The position numbers and the translations under genes are program-made. From Paracoccus sp. IB05 (lineage in GTDB: Bacteria > Pseudomonadota > Alphaproteobacteria > Rhodobacterales > Rhodobacteraceae): a DNA stretch of 64,000 bases. The notes beneath the pieces were generated by a model. That model worked only from the letters and a program-made list of their open reading frames with translations, did not search any database and was not told where the DNA came from. Of the stretch, positions 34,367 to 41,697 are shown in pieces; positions within the stretch are counted from its first letter, which is position 1; each line of letters starts with the position of its first letter. The stretch spans positions 36,555 to 100,554 of the forward strand of contig NZ_JAEFCF010000016.1 of the NCBI RefSeq assembly GCF_016405985.1, in the 5' to 3' direction.

Positions 34367-35076
34367 CAGAAGCCCCTTCCCACGCGCTTTTCGATGCGAT
34401 GGATGATCGCCATGGAAACCAGCGAGATGAGGAGGAAGGCGGCGGCGACCACGCTGTAGAACAGCCCGTATTCCTTGGTCACCCCGGCGGCGCGATAGGC
34501 GGTAAAGAGCAGCTCGTTGAAGGTGCCAAGCACGGCCACGACGGCACTTTCCTTGGTGATGGCAAGCCAGAGATTACCGAGGCCCGGCACCGAATGGCGC
34601 AGCATCTGCGGCAGCACGATACGGCGAAAGAGCAGCGCGCGCGGCATGCCGATGGCCTCGGCGGCCTCGGTCTGGCCCTTTGGCACCGCGAGGATGCCGG
34701 CGCGCATCACCTCGGTCATGAAGGCGCCATTGACGAAGGCCAGCGCGACGACCGCGGCCCAGAACCCGCTAAATTCAAACCTGTCACTGACCAGCCCAAG
34801 GCTCTTCAGCAGCTTTTCGGCCCCGCCGACCAGCGAGAAATAGACGATCAGGATGACCAGGAGCTCGGGCAGAGAGCGCACAATTGTCGTATAGGTATTG
34901 GCAATGCCGCGCAGCATGCGGCGCGCGGAGAGTTTGCTCAGGGCCGCCAGAAGTCCGATCGTGAGCGACATTGCATAGGCGATCAATGACACCACGATGG
35001 TCATCATGAAGCCATGCAGAAGTTGGTCGCCCCAGCCGGCATCACCCCAGCCGAGCAATTCCCATTTTGAGTCCAT
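34366..35076 (-). CDS. Polar amino-acid ABC transporter permease (HisQ/OccQ type)
   Basis: 236-aa permease. DQLLHGFMMTIVVSLIAYAM is the first helix, and NTYTTIVRSLPELLVILIVY the family block with the Arg-x-x-Pro-Glu typical of OccQ/ArtQ-like proteins. The EAA loop is KGQTEAAEAIGMPRALLFRR, then IVLPQMLRHSVPGL. It lies 65 bp after the binding-protein gene, with a hairpin in that gap, and overlaps the next permease gene. Confidence 0.92.
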   Translation of the reverse strand: MDSKWELLGWGDAGWGDQLLHGFMMTIVVSLIAYAMSLTIGLLAALSKLSARRMLRGIANTYTTIVRSLPELLVILIVYFSLVGGAEKLLKSLGLVSDRFEFSGFWAAVVALAFVNGAFMTEVMRAGILAVPKGQTEAAEAIGMPRALLFRRIVLPQMLRHSVPGLGNLWLAITKESAVVAVLGTFNELLFTAYRAAGVTKEYGLFYSVVAAAFLLISLVSMAIIHRIEKRVGRGF

Positions 35077-35104
35077 CGGCCTGTCTTCGCCTTTGCGGAA
35101 AAAT

Positions 35105-35130
35105 GGGGCAGTGCCGTCTGGCCCTGCCCC
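35105..35130 (-). terminator. Intercistronic hairpin between binding-protein and permease genes
   Basis: GGGGCAG...CTGCCCC, a 7-bp GC stem that can be extended inward. Hairpins at this place in binding-protein operons often cause partial termination or stabilise upstream mRNA, giving excess binding protein. No T-run follows on the minus strand. Confidence 0.5.
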
Positions 35131-35141
35131 GGAAGGTTTGC

Positions 35142-35927
35142 TTACTCACGACCCCATTTGGTCAGAATCTCTTTCGCGGTGCCGGCCTCAAGAAGCTTCC
35201 CAAGCGCGGTATTCACCTTGTCGAGGGTCTCGGCATCACCCTTGCGCACGGCATAGGCCACGCCTTCGCCAAGGACAATATTGTTGGGCAGGCGCATCTT
35301 GGTCTCATAGTCCGCGCCATCGGCAGAGGTCAGGAAGTCCTTGCCATAATTGCTATCCACGACGATGTAATCGACACGGCCCGCCATGAGATCCGAGATC
35401 GCATTATCGGCATTATTGTAGTTCTGGGTGCCGTTGCCCGGCAGGTAGGCCGCGATGTAATTCGCCTGAATCGTTGCGGCCTGAACGCCGAAGATGACGC
35501 CATCAAGACCTTCCGCCGACAGCACTTCTCCCTCGCCATTCGGATCCTTGACCAGCGTAAGCGGGCGGCTGTCTGCTTTGGCGCCGATGACATCGGTCTG
35601 GGCGTAGACATAGGGCGTGCTGAAATCAACGACTTCGCGACGCCTGTCGGTGACCGAGAAGGCGCCAACGATGAAATCGAACTTTTTCTCCTGGAGGGCG
35701 GGGATCAGCGCTTCCCAGGTCATCTGGCGGATTTCGCAGCCTTCCGGGATATCGGCGCAAAGCAGATTGGTCAGCTCGGCCTCGATGCCAACCCAGGTGC
35801 CCGAGGAATCGAACGAGGTCATCGGCATATAGGGCTCGGGGCTGACGCCAAGGCGCAGCGGTTCGGCATGGGCGGCGGTCGCAACCGCCGCGAGGACTGC
35901 CATGGAGAGGAGGGTCTTTTTCATCAT
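35142..35927 (-). CDS. Polar amino-acid ABC transporter substrate-binding protein
   Basis: 261-aa periplasmic SBP_bac_3 protein with signal peptide MMKKTLLSMAVLAAVATAAHAEP. The mature protein shows LRLGVSPEPYMPMTSFDSSG, IEAELTNLLCADIPEGCEIR, and the hinge block FDFIVGAFSVTDRRREVVDF. This is the HisJ/ArgT/OccT group, which binds basic amino acids and opines. The position among DDAH, CtlX and OCD genes suggests the ligand is arginine, a methylarginine, citrulline or ornithine. Two cysteines (LLCADIPEGCEI) may form a disulfide as in HisJ. Confidence 0.9.
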   Translation of the reverse strand: MMKKTLLSMAVLAAVATAAHAEPLRLGVSPEPYMPMTSFDSSGTWVGIEAELTNLLCADIPEGCEIRQMTWEALIPALQEKKFDFIVGAFSVTDRRREVVDFSTPYVYAQTDVIGAKADSRPLTLVKDPNGEGEVLSAEGLDGVIFGVQAATIQANYIAAYLPGNGTQNYNNADNAISDLMAGRVDYIVVDSNYGKDFLTSADGADYETKMRLPNNIVLGEGVAYAVRKGDAETLDKVNTALGKLLEAGTAKEILTKWGRE

Positions 35928-35965
35928 CGTTCCCTGTCAGGAGTTGGGGGTGGTTTGTCTTTTAG

Positions 35966-36766
35966 TTATTTTTTGGGATCAAACCAGCGCAGAGACATAC
36001 AGGACAGGCCCGCATCTACTTTGCCGATCTGGGTGGTGTCGATGGCGACGACAGTCAGACCCGCAGCGGTCAGAAGGTCGATGGTGCGCGGGAATGTCTT
36101 GCCCACCAGCACCACGTCATTGACGCGCAGCGCATTGGCGGCGGCTTCTTCGCCCTCGGGCACGATCAGGGTGCGCAGCCCGGCAAAGACACCTGACGCC
36201 GCCAGCCGGCCAGTCGAAAGCACCAGATCATCGCCGACAAGCGAGCAATCGGTCTTGAAATGCAGCACGCCTTCGGGCGTGGCGACGATCGAGGATTTGC
36301 GGCCAAGCTGCGTCAGACAATCCTGCAGCGCTTCGGCCCCCTTGCGGTCGGTCCTGGCCGAGAGGCCGATCATCACCTGGTCCGGCGTGGTCAGGATATC
36401 ACCGCCATCGGCATAGCCCCCTTCGGCCAGCTCCAGCACGGTCGAGAATTTCTCGCGCAGGACCGGCGCGATATGCTGGGTCTCGTGCATCCGGGTCTCG
36501 GCACCGGGGCGCAGGATCACCGCGCCTTCGGAAAACACCTGCGCGGGGTCTTCGACGAAAACGGAATCCGGGAATTCCTCCAGCGCGGGCAGAAGCGTGA
36601 CTTCGCAGCCGGCATCGGTCAGCGCCGTGATATAGGCCTCATGTTCCGCCTTCACGCCCTCATAGGTCGGGTTGCCGGTATCCACCGCCCGCAGGCCATT
36701 CACAATCGAACGCGACGGCGCGCGCAGAATGACCGAATTGAAACGGTAAACAGGGGTCGTGGTCAT
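35966..36766 (-). CDS. ddaH: N(omega),N(omega)-dimethylarginine dimethylaminohydrolase
   Basis: 266-aa DDAH, converting asymmetric dimethyl- or monomethylarginine to citrulline plus (di)methylamine. Hallmarks: LEEFPDSVFVEDPAQVF (substrate-carboxylate/guanidine contacts), EGGYADGGDIL, catalytic His in GVLHFKTDCSLVGDD, and nucleophile Cys in KVDAGLSCMSLRWFDPKK at the C terminus, all at DDAH spacing. ATG 36766 is preferred over GTG 36775 because AGGTGA sits just upstream. Its product citrulline can be used by the CtlX protein encoded next upstream in the operon. Cytosolic. Confidence 0.9.
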   Translation of the reverse strand: MTTTPVYRFNSVILRAPSRSIVNGLRAVDTGNPTYEGVKAEHEAYITALTDAGCEVTLLPALEEFPDSVFVEDPAQVFSEGAVILRPGAETRMHETQHIAPVLREKFSTVLELAEGGYADGGDILTTPDQVMIGLSARTDRKGAEALQDCLTQLGRKSSIVATPEGVLHFKTDCSLVGDDLVLSTGRLAASGVFAGLRTLIVPEGEEAAANALRVNDVVLVGKTFPRTIDLLTAAGLTVVAIDTTQIGKVDAGLSCMSLRWFDPKK

Positions 36767-36834
36767 GGAAGTCACCTGAAGATGGGGCCGGGATAAGGGC
36801 CGAAAGGAAGTCCCGCAGCGGGGGGCGCAGTTTC

Positions 36835-36862
36835 TGCCTGGCGGCCATGGTGCCGCCGGGCA
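36835..36862 (-). terminator. Intercistronic hairpin between ctlX and ddaH
   Basis: Arms TGCCTGGCGGC and GCCGCCGGGCA with a 6-base loop pair at 10 of 11 positions. It lies just after the ctlX stop and before ddaH. Possible attenuator or processing site; no T-run. Confidence 0.5.
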
Positions 36863-36876
36863 GGTTCGGTTGTGAC

Positions 36877-37809
36877 CTACCTGGTTCGGCGGGTAAGATG
36901 AAGCCCCGCGATCGTGCAGCGCACCGATCCCCCGGCCCGTTCAATTGTCGGAATATCCAGCGCGACAATCGGGGTCGAGGTTTCGATCATATCGATCTGC
37001 TGCTGCGAGAGGCTTTCGCGGGCGGTGGTGGACATCACGAGGATTCGCCCGAATTCTCCGCTCAACTCCAGCGCATTGCCTGCAAAACGGGCAATCTGCT
37101 CTTCGCTGATGTCGATCACCTCGCGTCCGGTATCGCGCAGGCGGTTCGCAATCTCGTCGCGCCGCGCGACATCGGTGATCAGCGACTGGCCGACAAGCGC
37201 GTAATCGGTCGCGATACACATCAGCACATTGGTATGATAGATCGCCACACCGTGCCGGTCTGCCGCGGCGAATACCATCGGTTCAAAGTTGAAATGCGTG
37301 CAGAACCGTTCCAGCGCGATGGGATTGGTGCGCTCGGACTGGACGGCATAGGCCACCCGGTCGATATGATCGAGAACCATGGCGCCGGTGCCTTCCAGAA
37401 ACAGCCCGTCAGGCTCCAGCCCGGAATAGTCGATCACGTCCTGAACGCGGTATTCGGCTTTCAGCATTTCGATGATATCGGCCCTGCGCTCACGCCGGCG
37501 GCTGGGCGCCTTCATCGGGTAGATCGCCACATGGCCGCCGGCATGGGTCGAGAACCAGTTGTTCGGAAAGACGGAATCCGGGGTGTCCTGGCCCTCATCC
37601 TCGAAGAGATGCACCCGGATGCCATGGCCCCGCAGGGTCCCGACAGCGCGGGTGATTTCCTGATGCGCCAGACCGGAGAGATCGGCGGCCGCCTCTTCCA
37701 TTTTCTGGAACACATTGTCCGAAGCGGTTTCTGTATTCACCGTGAACCGATGTGGCCGGATCATCACCACATCGGAAGGAGCCTGGACGGAGGTGCGGAT
37801 CGCCTTCAT
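36877..37809 (-). CDS. ctlX: CtlX-type citrulline-utilisation hydrolase (amidinotransferase superfamily)
   Basis: 310-aa guanidino/ureido hydrolase. Family blocks: SVQAPSDVVMIRPHRFTVNT, PDSVFPNNWFSTHAGGHVAI, YPMKAPSRRRERR, FLEGTGAMVLDH, catalytic His in VAIYHTNVLMCIATDYALVG, and nucleophile Cys near the end in RAGGSVRCTIAGLHL. CtlX proteins are named for citrulline utilisation and are proposed to release ornithine. The gene overlaps the OCD stop by 4 bp, so product and consumer are co-translated: citrulline to ornithine to proline. The biochemical role rests on family naming and context. Confidence 0.85.
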   Translation of the reverse strand: MKAIRTSVQAPSDVVMIRPHRFTVNTETASDNVFQKMEEAAADLSGLAHQEITRAVGTLRGHGIRVHLFEDEGQDTPDSVFPNNWFSTHAGGHVAIYPMKAPSRRRERRADIIEMLKAEYRVQDVIDYSGLEPDGLFLEGTGAMVLDHIDRVAYAVQSERTNPIALERFCTHFNFEPMVFAAADRHGVAIYHTNVLMCIATDYALVGQSLITDVARRDEIANRLRDTGREVIDISEEQIARFAGNALELSGEFGRILVMSTTARESLSQQQIDMIETSTPIVALDIPTIERAGGSVRCTIAGLHLTRRTR

Positions 37810-38882
37810 TTTGCGGCACCCTGCGCAGCGGTCCCGGCGATACGCCCCATCATGCCATAAAGATCTCGGGTGTCATCGGGATCGGCCAGCAGGTCCAGAT
37901 CTTCTTTGAAGTCAGTATCCCGGATCCTGTCGCGGATATAGCGGACGGCGCTGAAATCCTCGATGGCGAAACCCACGCTGTCAAAAAGCGTGATCTGGCG
38001 GTCAGACACCCGGCCCGGGCGCTCGCCGTTCAGCACCTGCCAGAGCTCGGTCACCGGGAAATCCTCGGGCATCTGCTGGATCTCGCCCTCGATCCGGGTC
38101 TGGGGCGGGAATTCGACGAACACATCCGCGCGGGTGAGGATACCCGCAGCCAGTTCGGTCTTGCCGGGACAATCGCCGCCGATCGCGTTGATATGCACCC
38201 CGTCACCAACCAGGTTATCGGTGAGGATGGTGGCATTTTGCTTGTCAGCCGTGCAGGTGGTGATGATCTGCGCGCCAAGGACAACCTCTTCGACGCTTTT
38301 GCATTCGGTGATCCTGAGGCCGGTCGCCGCAAGATTGCGCGCGGTCTTGGCGGTGGCAGCAGGGTCGATATCGTAAAGCCGCACCTCTTCGATGCCGCAA
38401 ATGGTCTGCATGGCGATGGCCTGGAATTCGGCCTGGGCGCCATTGCCGATCAGCGCAAGCACGCGTGCGTCTTTCGGCGCCAGCAGCCGCGCCACCATGG
38501 CCGAAGTCGCCGCCGTGCGCAGCGCGGTCAAAAGCGTCATCTCGGTCAGAAGAAGCGGATACCCGGTCTCGACATCCGAGAGCACGCCGAAGGCCACGAC
38601 CGTTTGCAGGTTGCGCTGCAGATTGACCGGGTGACCGTTCACATATTTGAAGACATAATTCACATGATCCGAGGTCGGCATCAGTTCGATCACGCCGCCT
38701 TCGGAATGCGATGCGAGGCGAGGCGCTTTTTCAAAGCTCTGCCAGCGGCGGAAATCCTGTTCGATATAATCGACAAGCTCTGTCAGCAGGCGCGGCAGGC
38801 CGATGCTGGTGATCAGGCGCGCCATGTTCTCAACGCTGACAAAGGGCACAAGCGCCCGACCGGACGGGACTGGTTTTTGCAT
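37806..38882 (-). CDS. Ornithine cyclodeaminase
   Basis: 358-aa NAD-dependent OCD/mu-crystallin family enzyme making L-proline and ammonia from ornithine. Visible: SVENMARLITSIGLPRLLTE, RWQSFEKAPRLASHSEGGVI (substrate loop), TEMTLLTALRTAATSAMVAR, the Rossmann motif LALIGNGAQAEFQAIAM, and INAIGGDCPGKTELAAGIL. The ~350-aa length and DCPGKTEL block fit true OCD better than alanine dehydrogenase-type relatives. ATG 38882 has AAGGAG six bases upstream. It is the first gene of the long minus-strand operon, divergent from the Lrp-type regulator. Confidence 0.92.
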   Translation of the reverse strand: MQKPVPSGRALVPFVSVENMARLITSIGLPRLLTELVDYIEQDFRRWQSFEKAPRLASHSEGGVIELMPTSDHVNYVFKYVNGHPVNLQRNLQTVVAFGVLSDVETGYPLLLTEMTLLTALRTAATSAMVARLLAPKDARVLALIGNGAQAEFQAIAMQTICGIEEVRLYDIDPAATAKTARNLAATGLRITECKSVEEVVLGAQIITTCTADKQNATILTDNLVGDGVHINAIGGDCPGKTELAAGILTRADVFVEFPPQTRIEGEIQQMPEDFPVTELWQVLNGERPGRVSDRQITLFDSVGFAIEDFSAVRYIRDRIRDTDFKEDLDLLADPDDTRDLYGMMGRIAGTAAQGAAK

Positions 38883-38957
38883 CTTTTTCTCCTTGGTCGA
38901 GGCGGGCTCAGAACCGTGAGCAAAAGTGTCCGACAGAGCAACATACAAATTAAATGC

Positions 38958-39010
38958 TATAATCCGGCAACATTCTGGGTTATTTTGACCATATCTTATA
39001 ATCCCGTTAC
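38958..39010. promoter_or_regulatory. Direct repeat in the ocd/lrp divergent region
   Basis: TATAATCCGGCAAC (38958-38971) and TATAATCCCGTTAC (38997-39010) match at 11 of 14 positions and are 39 bp apart, close to four helical turns. Lrp-type octamers bind such phased degenerate sites, so these are candidate operators for the divergent regulator. A TTGACC at 38985 may belong to a promoter. Confidence 0.5.
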
Positions 39011-39029
39011 AAATATCGTCAGGAAGCGG

Positions 39030-39482
39030 ATGACAGGACAGGATCAGGCAAAGCTCGTTTTCGACGAACTGGACCGCAAGCTGATCAGCTTTCTGCGCGC
39101 CGATGGCCGTGCGCCCTTGTCCAAGCTTGCCGATGCGCTTGGTGTCTCGCGGGGGACGGTGCAGAACCGCCTTGACCGGCTTCTCAGCGCGGGGGCGATC
39201 CTTGGTTTCACAATCCGCGTGCGCGAGGATTACGAAAGCGGCTCGTTCCGGGCGATCATGATGATCGAGGTGGTGGGGAAATCGACCTCGCAGGTGATCC
39301 GCAAGATGCGCGGCCTGCCTGCGGTGGTGGCGCTGCATACCACGAATGGCGGCTGGGATCTCATTGCCGAGATCCGCGCCGACAGCCTGTCGCATTTCGA
39401 CGAGCTCTTGCGCGAGATCCGCATGATCGACGGCGTGCTGAACAGCGAGACCAGCCTGATGCTCAGCTCGGTCAGCGGCTGA
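39030..39482 (+). CDS. Lrp/AsnC family transcriptional regulator
   Basis: 150 aa. The N-terminal HTH is FDELDRKLISFLRADGRAPL, then SKLADALGVSRGTVQNRLDR and LLSAGAILGFTIRV. The C-terminal RAM ligand domain includes VALHTTNGGWDLIAEIRADS, where a Lys/Glu-rich G-x-x-D core is usual. ATG 39030 has AGGAAG upstream; the open frame continues far upstream only as antisense of ocd. Transcribed away from the ocd-ctlX-ddaH-transporter operon, it is probably its ornithine/arginine-responsive activator, as in other proline/ornithine catabolic clusters (inference). Confidence 0.9.
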   Translation: MTGQDQAKLVFDELDRKLISFLRADGRAPLSKLADALGVSRGTVQNRLDRLLSAGAILGFTIRVREDYESGSFRAIMMIEVVGKSTSQVIRKMRGLPAVVALHTTNGGWDLIAEIRADSLSHFDELLREIRMIDGVLNSETSLMLSSVSG

Positions 39483-39488
39483 GACGGC

Positions 39489-40157
39489 TCAGCGCCCGGC
39501 CGGGGCACTGGCCCGCAGCGCGGCGACGAGGTCATGGAAGCGGTCGCCCTGCACAATCACATGATCGCGCATCGCCATGGCGGCGGCCTCGCCATCGCCG
39601 GCCCGGATCGCCGCCAGGATCGCATCATGTTCGCTCCAGGATCGCGGGATCCGGTTGCGCACCCGCAGCTGCATGCGCCGGTAGGGCTGCAGCATCGCGT
39701 GCAGCCGCTCCGTTTCCTGCTGCAGAAACGCATTATGGGTGGCGCGGAAGATGGCATGGTGGAACAGCGAATTATGCCGGTAATAGCCCTCGGCATCGCC
39801 CGCTTCGGCCAGGGCCGCGCATTGCAGGTGCAGTACCTCTAAAGCCGCCAGCTCCGGTGCGGTGATCCGCCGCGCCGCAAGACGGCAACAGCTGGCCTCG
39901 GCCTCGGCCATGGCCTCGAACCGTTCGGCCAGCTCTTCCACCGACCAGGAGCTGACATAGGTGCCGCGCTTGGGCATCACCCGCACAAGGCCCGAGGCCT
40001 CCAGCTGATGCAGCGCTTCGCGGATCGGGGTGCGGGAACAGTCGAACTCGCGTTCCAGCGCCTCTGGATCGAGGCGCGCGCCCGGGGCGTGAATGCCTTC
40101 TACAATGGCATTTTCCAGCGCGTTCCTGATCCGAAGTGCATTGGAGATACCGGACAT
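39489..40157 (-). CDS. GntR family regulator (FadR/FCD subfamily), probable malonate regulator MatR
   Basis: 222 aa. The winged HTH covers residues 8-68 (GARLDPEALEREFDCSRTPI, REALHQLEASGLVRVMPKRG, TYV). The all-helical FCD effector domain includes the metal-binding His set in YYRHNSLFHHAIFRATHN and SWSEHDAILAAI. It is divergent from malonyl-CoA decarboxylase and synthetase genes, the arrangement of MatR with matABC in Rhizobium. A TTGT...ACAA palindrome lies in the 130-bp gap. It likely represses them until malonate is present. Confidence 0.88.
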   Translation of the reverse strand: MSGISNALRIRNALENAIVEGIHAPGARLDPEALEREFDCSRTPIREALHQLEASGLVRVMPKRGTYVSSWSVEELAERFEAMAEAEASCCRLAARRITAPELAALEVLHLQCAALAEAGDAEGYYRHNSLFHHAIFRATHNAFLQQETERLHAMLQPYRRMQLRVRNRIPRSWSEHDAILAAIRAGDGEAAAMAMRDHVIVQGDRFHDLVAALRASAPAGR

Positions 40158-40219
40158 CCGCCCCCTCTTTCTCTTCGCCGGAAGCTAGCCGCTTCGCTGG
40201 TGCTTATCCATCCGCAGAT

Positions 40220-40232
40220 TTGTTATATACAA
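40220..40232. promoter_or_regulatory. GntR-type operator
   Basis: TTGT-TATAT-ACAA, arms symmetric, the FCD-GntR consensus style. It lies between matR and matA and 55 bp before the preferred matA start. Confidence 0.6.
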
Positions 40233-40287
40233 CATGGCTAATAATGGATATATCATTGCCCGGACGAAACCACCCGGAAACCTTGCA

Positions 40288-41658
40288 ATGTCCAGAGCCG
40301 GATCCGATCAATCCCGCCCTTCGCTGCTGGGCGATCTGTTTGAGAGCCTGACCGAACGGGGCCGGCGCTTCATGGGCTGGCGCGCAGGGACCGGGCGCGA
40401 CAGGCTTCCGCCCCCCGATCTGACTGAGCTGGGCGCGCGCCTCCTGTCACGGCGCGGAGAGGCCTCGGGCGTGGTGATTGCGCGTGCCCTGCTGGCGGCT
40501 TTTGAAGATGCGGGTCCAGAGGGGCGGCTGGCCTTCCTTCGGGCACTGGCCGATGATTTCGGCCCCGACCCAAAGGCGGTGCAGGCCGCGCTGGCCGCCC
40601 TGCAACAGGCCCCCGACGCAGCCGGGCCGATGGAGGCGCTGCACAGCGCCTCCGAGCCGCGCCGCCAGGAATTGCTGCGGCGCCTGAACCTTGCACCTGG
40701 CGGCACTGCGGCGCTGGTCAGGATGCGCGAGGAGCTGCTCGGCCATCTGCGCGACCAGCCGGAGCTGCGGCGGGTCGATCAGGATTTCGCGCATCTCTTC
40801 GGCTCCTGGTTCAACCGGGGCTTCCTCGGTCTGCGTCGCATCGACTGGAACACCCCGGCCAGCATTCTGGAAAAGATCATCCGCTACGAGGCCGTGCATG
40901 CGATCCGCAACTGGGACGATCTGCGCAACCGGCTGCAACCCGGCGACCGGCGCTGCTATGGGTTCTTTCACCCGCAGCTGACCGATGAGCCGCTGATCTT
41001 CGTCGAGGTGGCGCTGACCCGCGCCAGTCCCGACAATGTGGCAGAGCTGCTGGACCTCACGCGCCGTCCGATCCGCGCGGAAGAGGCCGATACAGCGGTC
41101 TTCTATTCCATTTCCAACACCCAGAAAGGGCTGGCGGGAGTTTCCTTCGGCAATTTCCTGATCAAACAGGTGGTTGAGGAACTGAAGGCCGAATGCCCCA
41201 ATATCAGGACCTTCGTCACCCTGTCGCCGGTTCCGGGCTTTGCCGCCTGGCTGGAGGCGCAGCGCAGGGATGAGGCCTCCGACCTGATCTCCCCGGAGCA
41301 GCGCCTTGCTTTCGCCGCCCTCGACCAGCCCGGCTGGCACAGGGATGCCGCCGGAGCCGGGAGCATGCGCGCTCCGCTGCTGGCCGCCGCCGCCAGCTAT
41401 TTCCTCAGCGCCCGCGACAAGGCAGGGCGTGTTATCGATCCTGTGGCGCGCTTCCATCTGGGCAACGGCGCCCGGCTGGAGCGGCTGAATTTTCTGGGCG
41501 ATGTCTCGGAGAATGGATTGAAACAGTCGCATGGGCTGATGGTCAATTACCTCTATGACCTCAGCCAGATCGAAGTGAACCATGAGGGCTTTGCCGAGCG
41601 CAGCCACGTCGTCGCCTCAGACAGCGCGAAAGCCGCGAAGCCCGTCCCCCGCCCCTGA
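40288..41658 (+). CDS. matA: Malonyl-CoA decarboxylase
   Basis: 456-aa decarboxylase giving acetyl-CoA and CO2 from malonyl-CoA. Family blocks: LLRRLNLAPGGTAALVRMRE, FGSWFNRGFLGLRRIDWNTP, AVHAIRNWDDLRNRLQPGDR, RCYGFFHPQLTDEPLIFVEV, the catalytic-region AVFYSISNTQKGLAGVSFGN, VTLSPVPGFAAWL, and the C-terminal HGLMVNYLYDLSQIEVNHE. I prefer ATG 40288 (GGAAA at eight bases) over ATG 40234, which lies two bases after the operator. It is followed after 39 bp by matB. Cytosolic. Confidence 0.92.
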   Translation: MSRAGSDQSRPSLLGDLFESLTERGRRFMGWRAGTGRDRLPPPDLTELGARLLSRRGEASGVVIARALLAAFEDAGPEGRLAFLRALADDFGPDPKAVQAALAALQQAPDAAGPMEALHSASEPRRQELLRRLNLAPGGTAALVRMREELLGHLRDQPELRRVDQDFAHLFGSWFNRGFLGLRRIDWNTPASILEKIIRYEAVHAIRNWDDLRNRLQPGDRRCYGFFHPQLTDEPLIFVEVALTRASPDNVAELLDLTRRPIRAEEADTAVFYSISNTQKGLAGVSFGNFLIKQVVEELKAECPNIRTFVTLSPVPGFAAWLEAQRRDEASDLISPEQRLAFAALDQPGWHRDAAGAGSMRAPLLAAAASYFLSARDKAGRVIDPVARFHLGNGARLERLNFLGDVSENGLKQSHGLMVNYLYDLSQIEVNHEGFAERSHVVASDSAKAAKPVPRP

Positions 41659-41697
41659 GAGCCCGCCCCCGACAGCCCGCCTTTGCAGGAATATGCC

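Noticed and set aside
37752..39029. Long upstream extension of the Lrp regulator frame
   Set aside because: It runs antisense through ocd. The HTH begins right after ATG 39030, which has its own AGGAAG.
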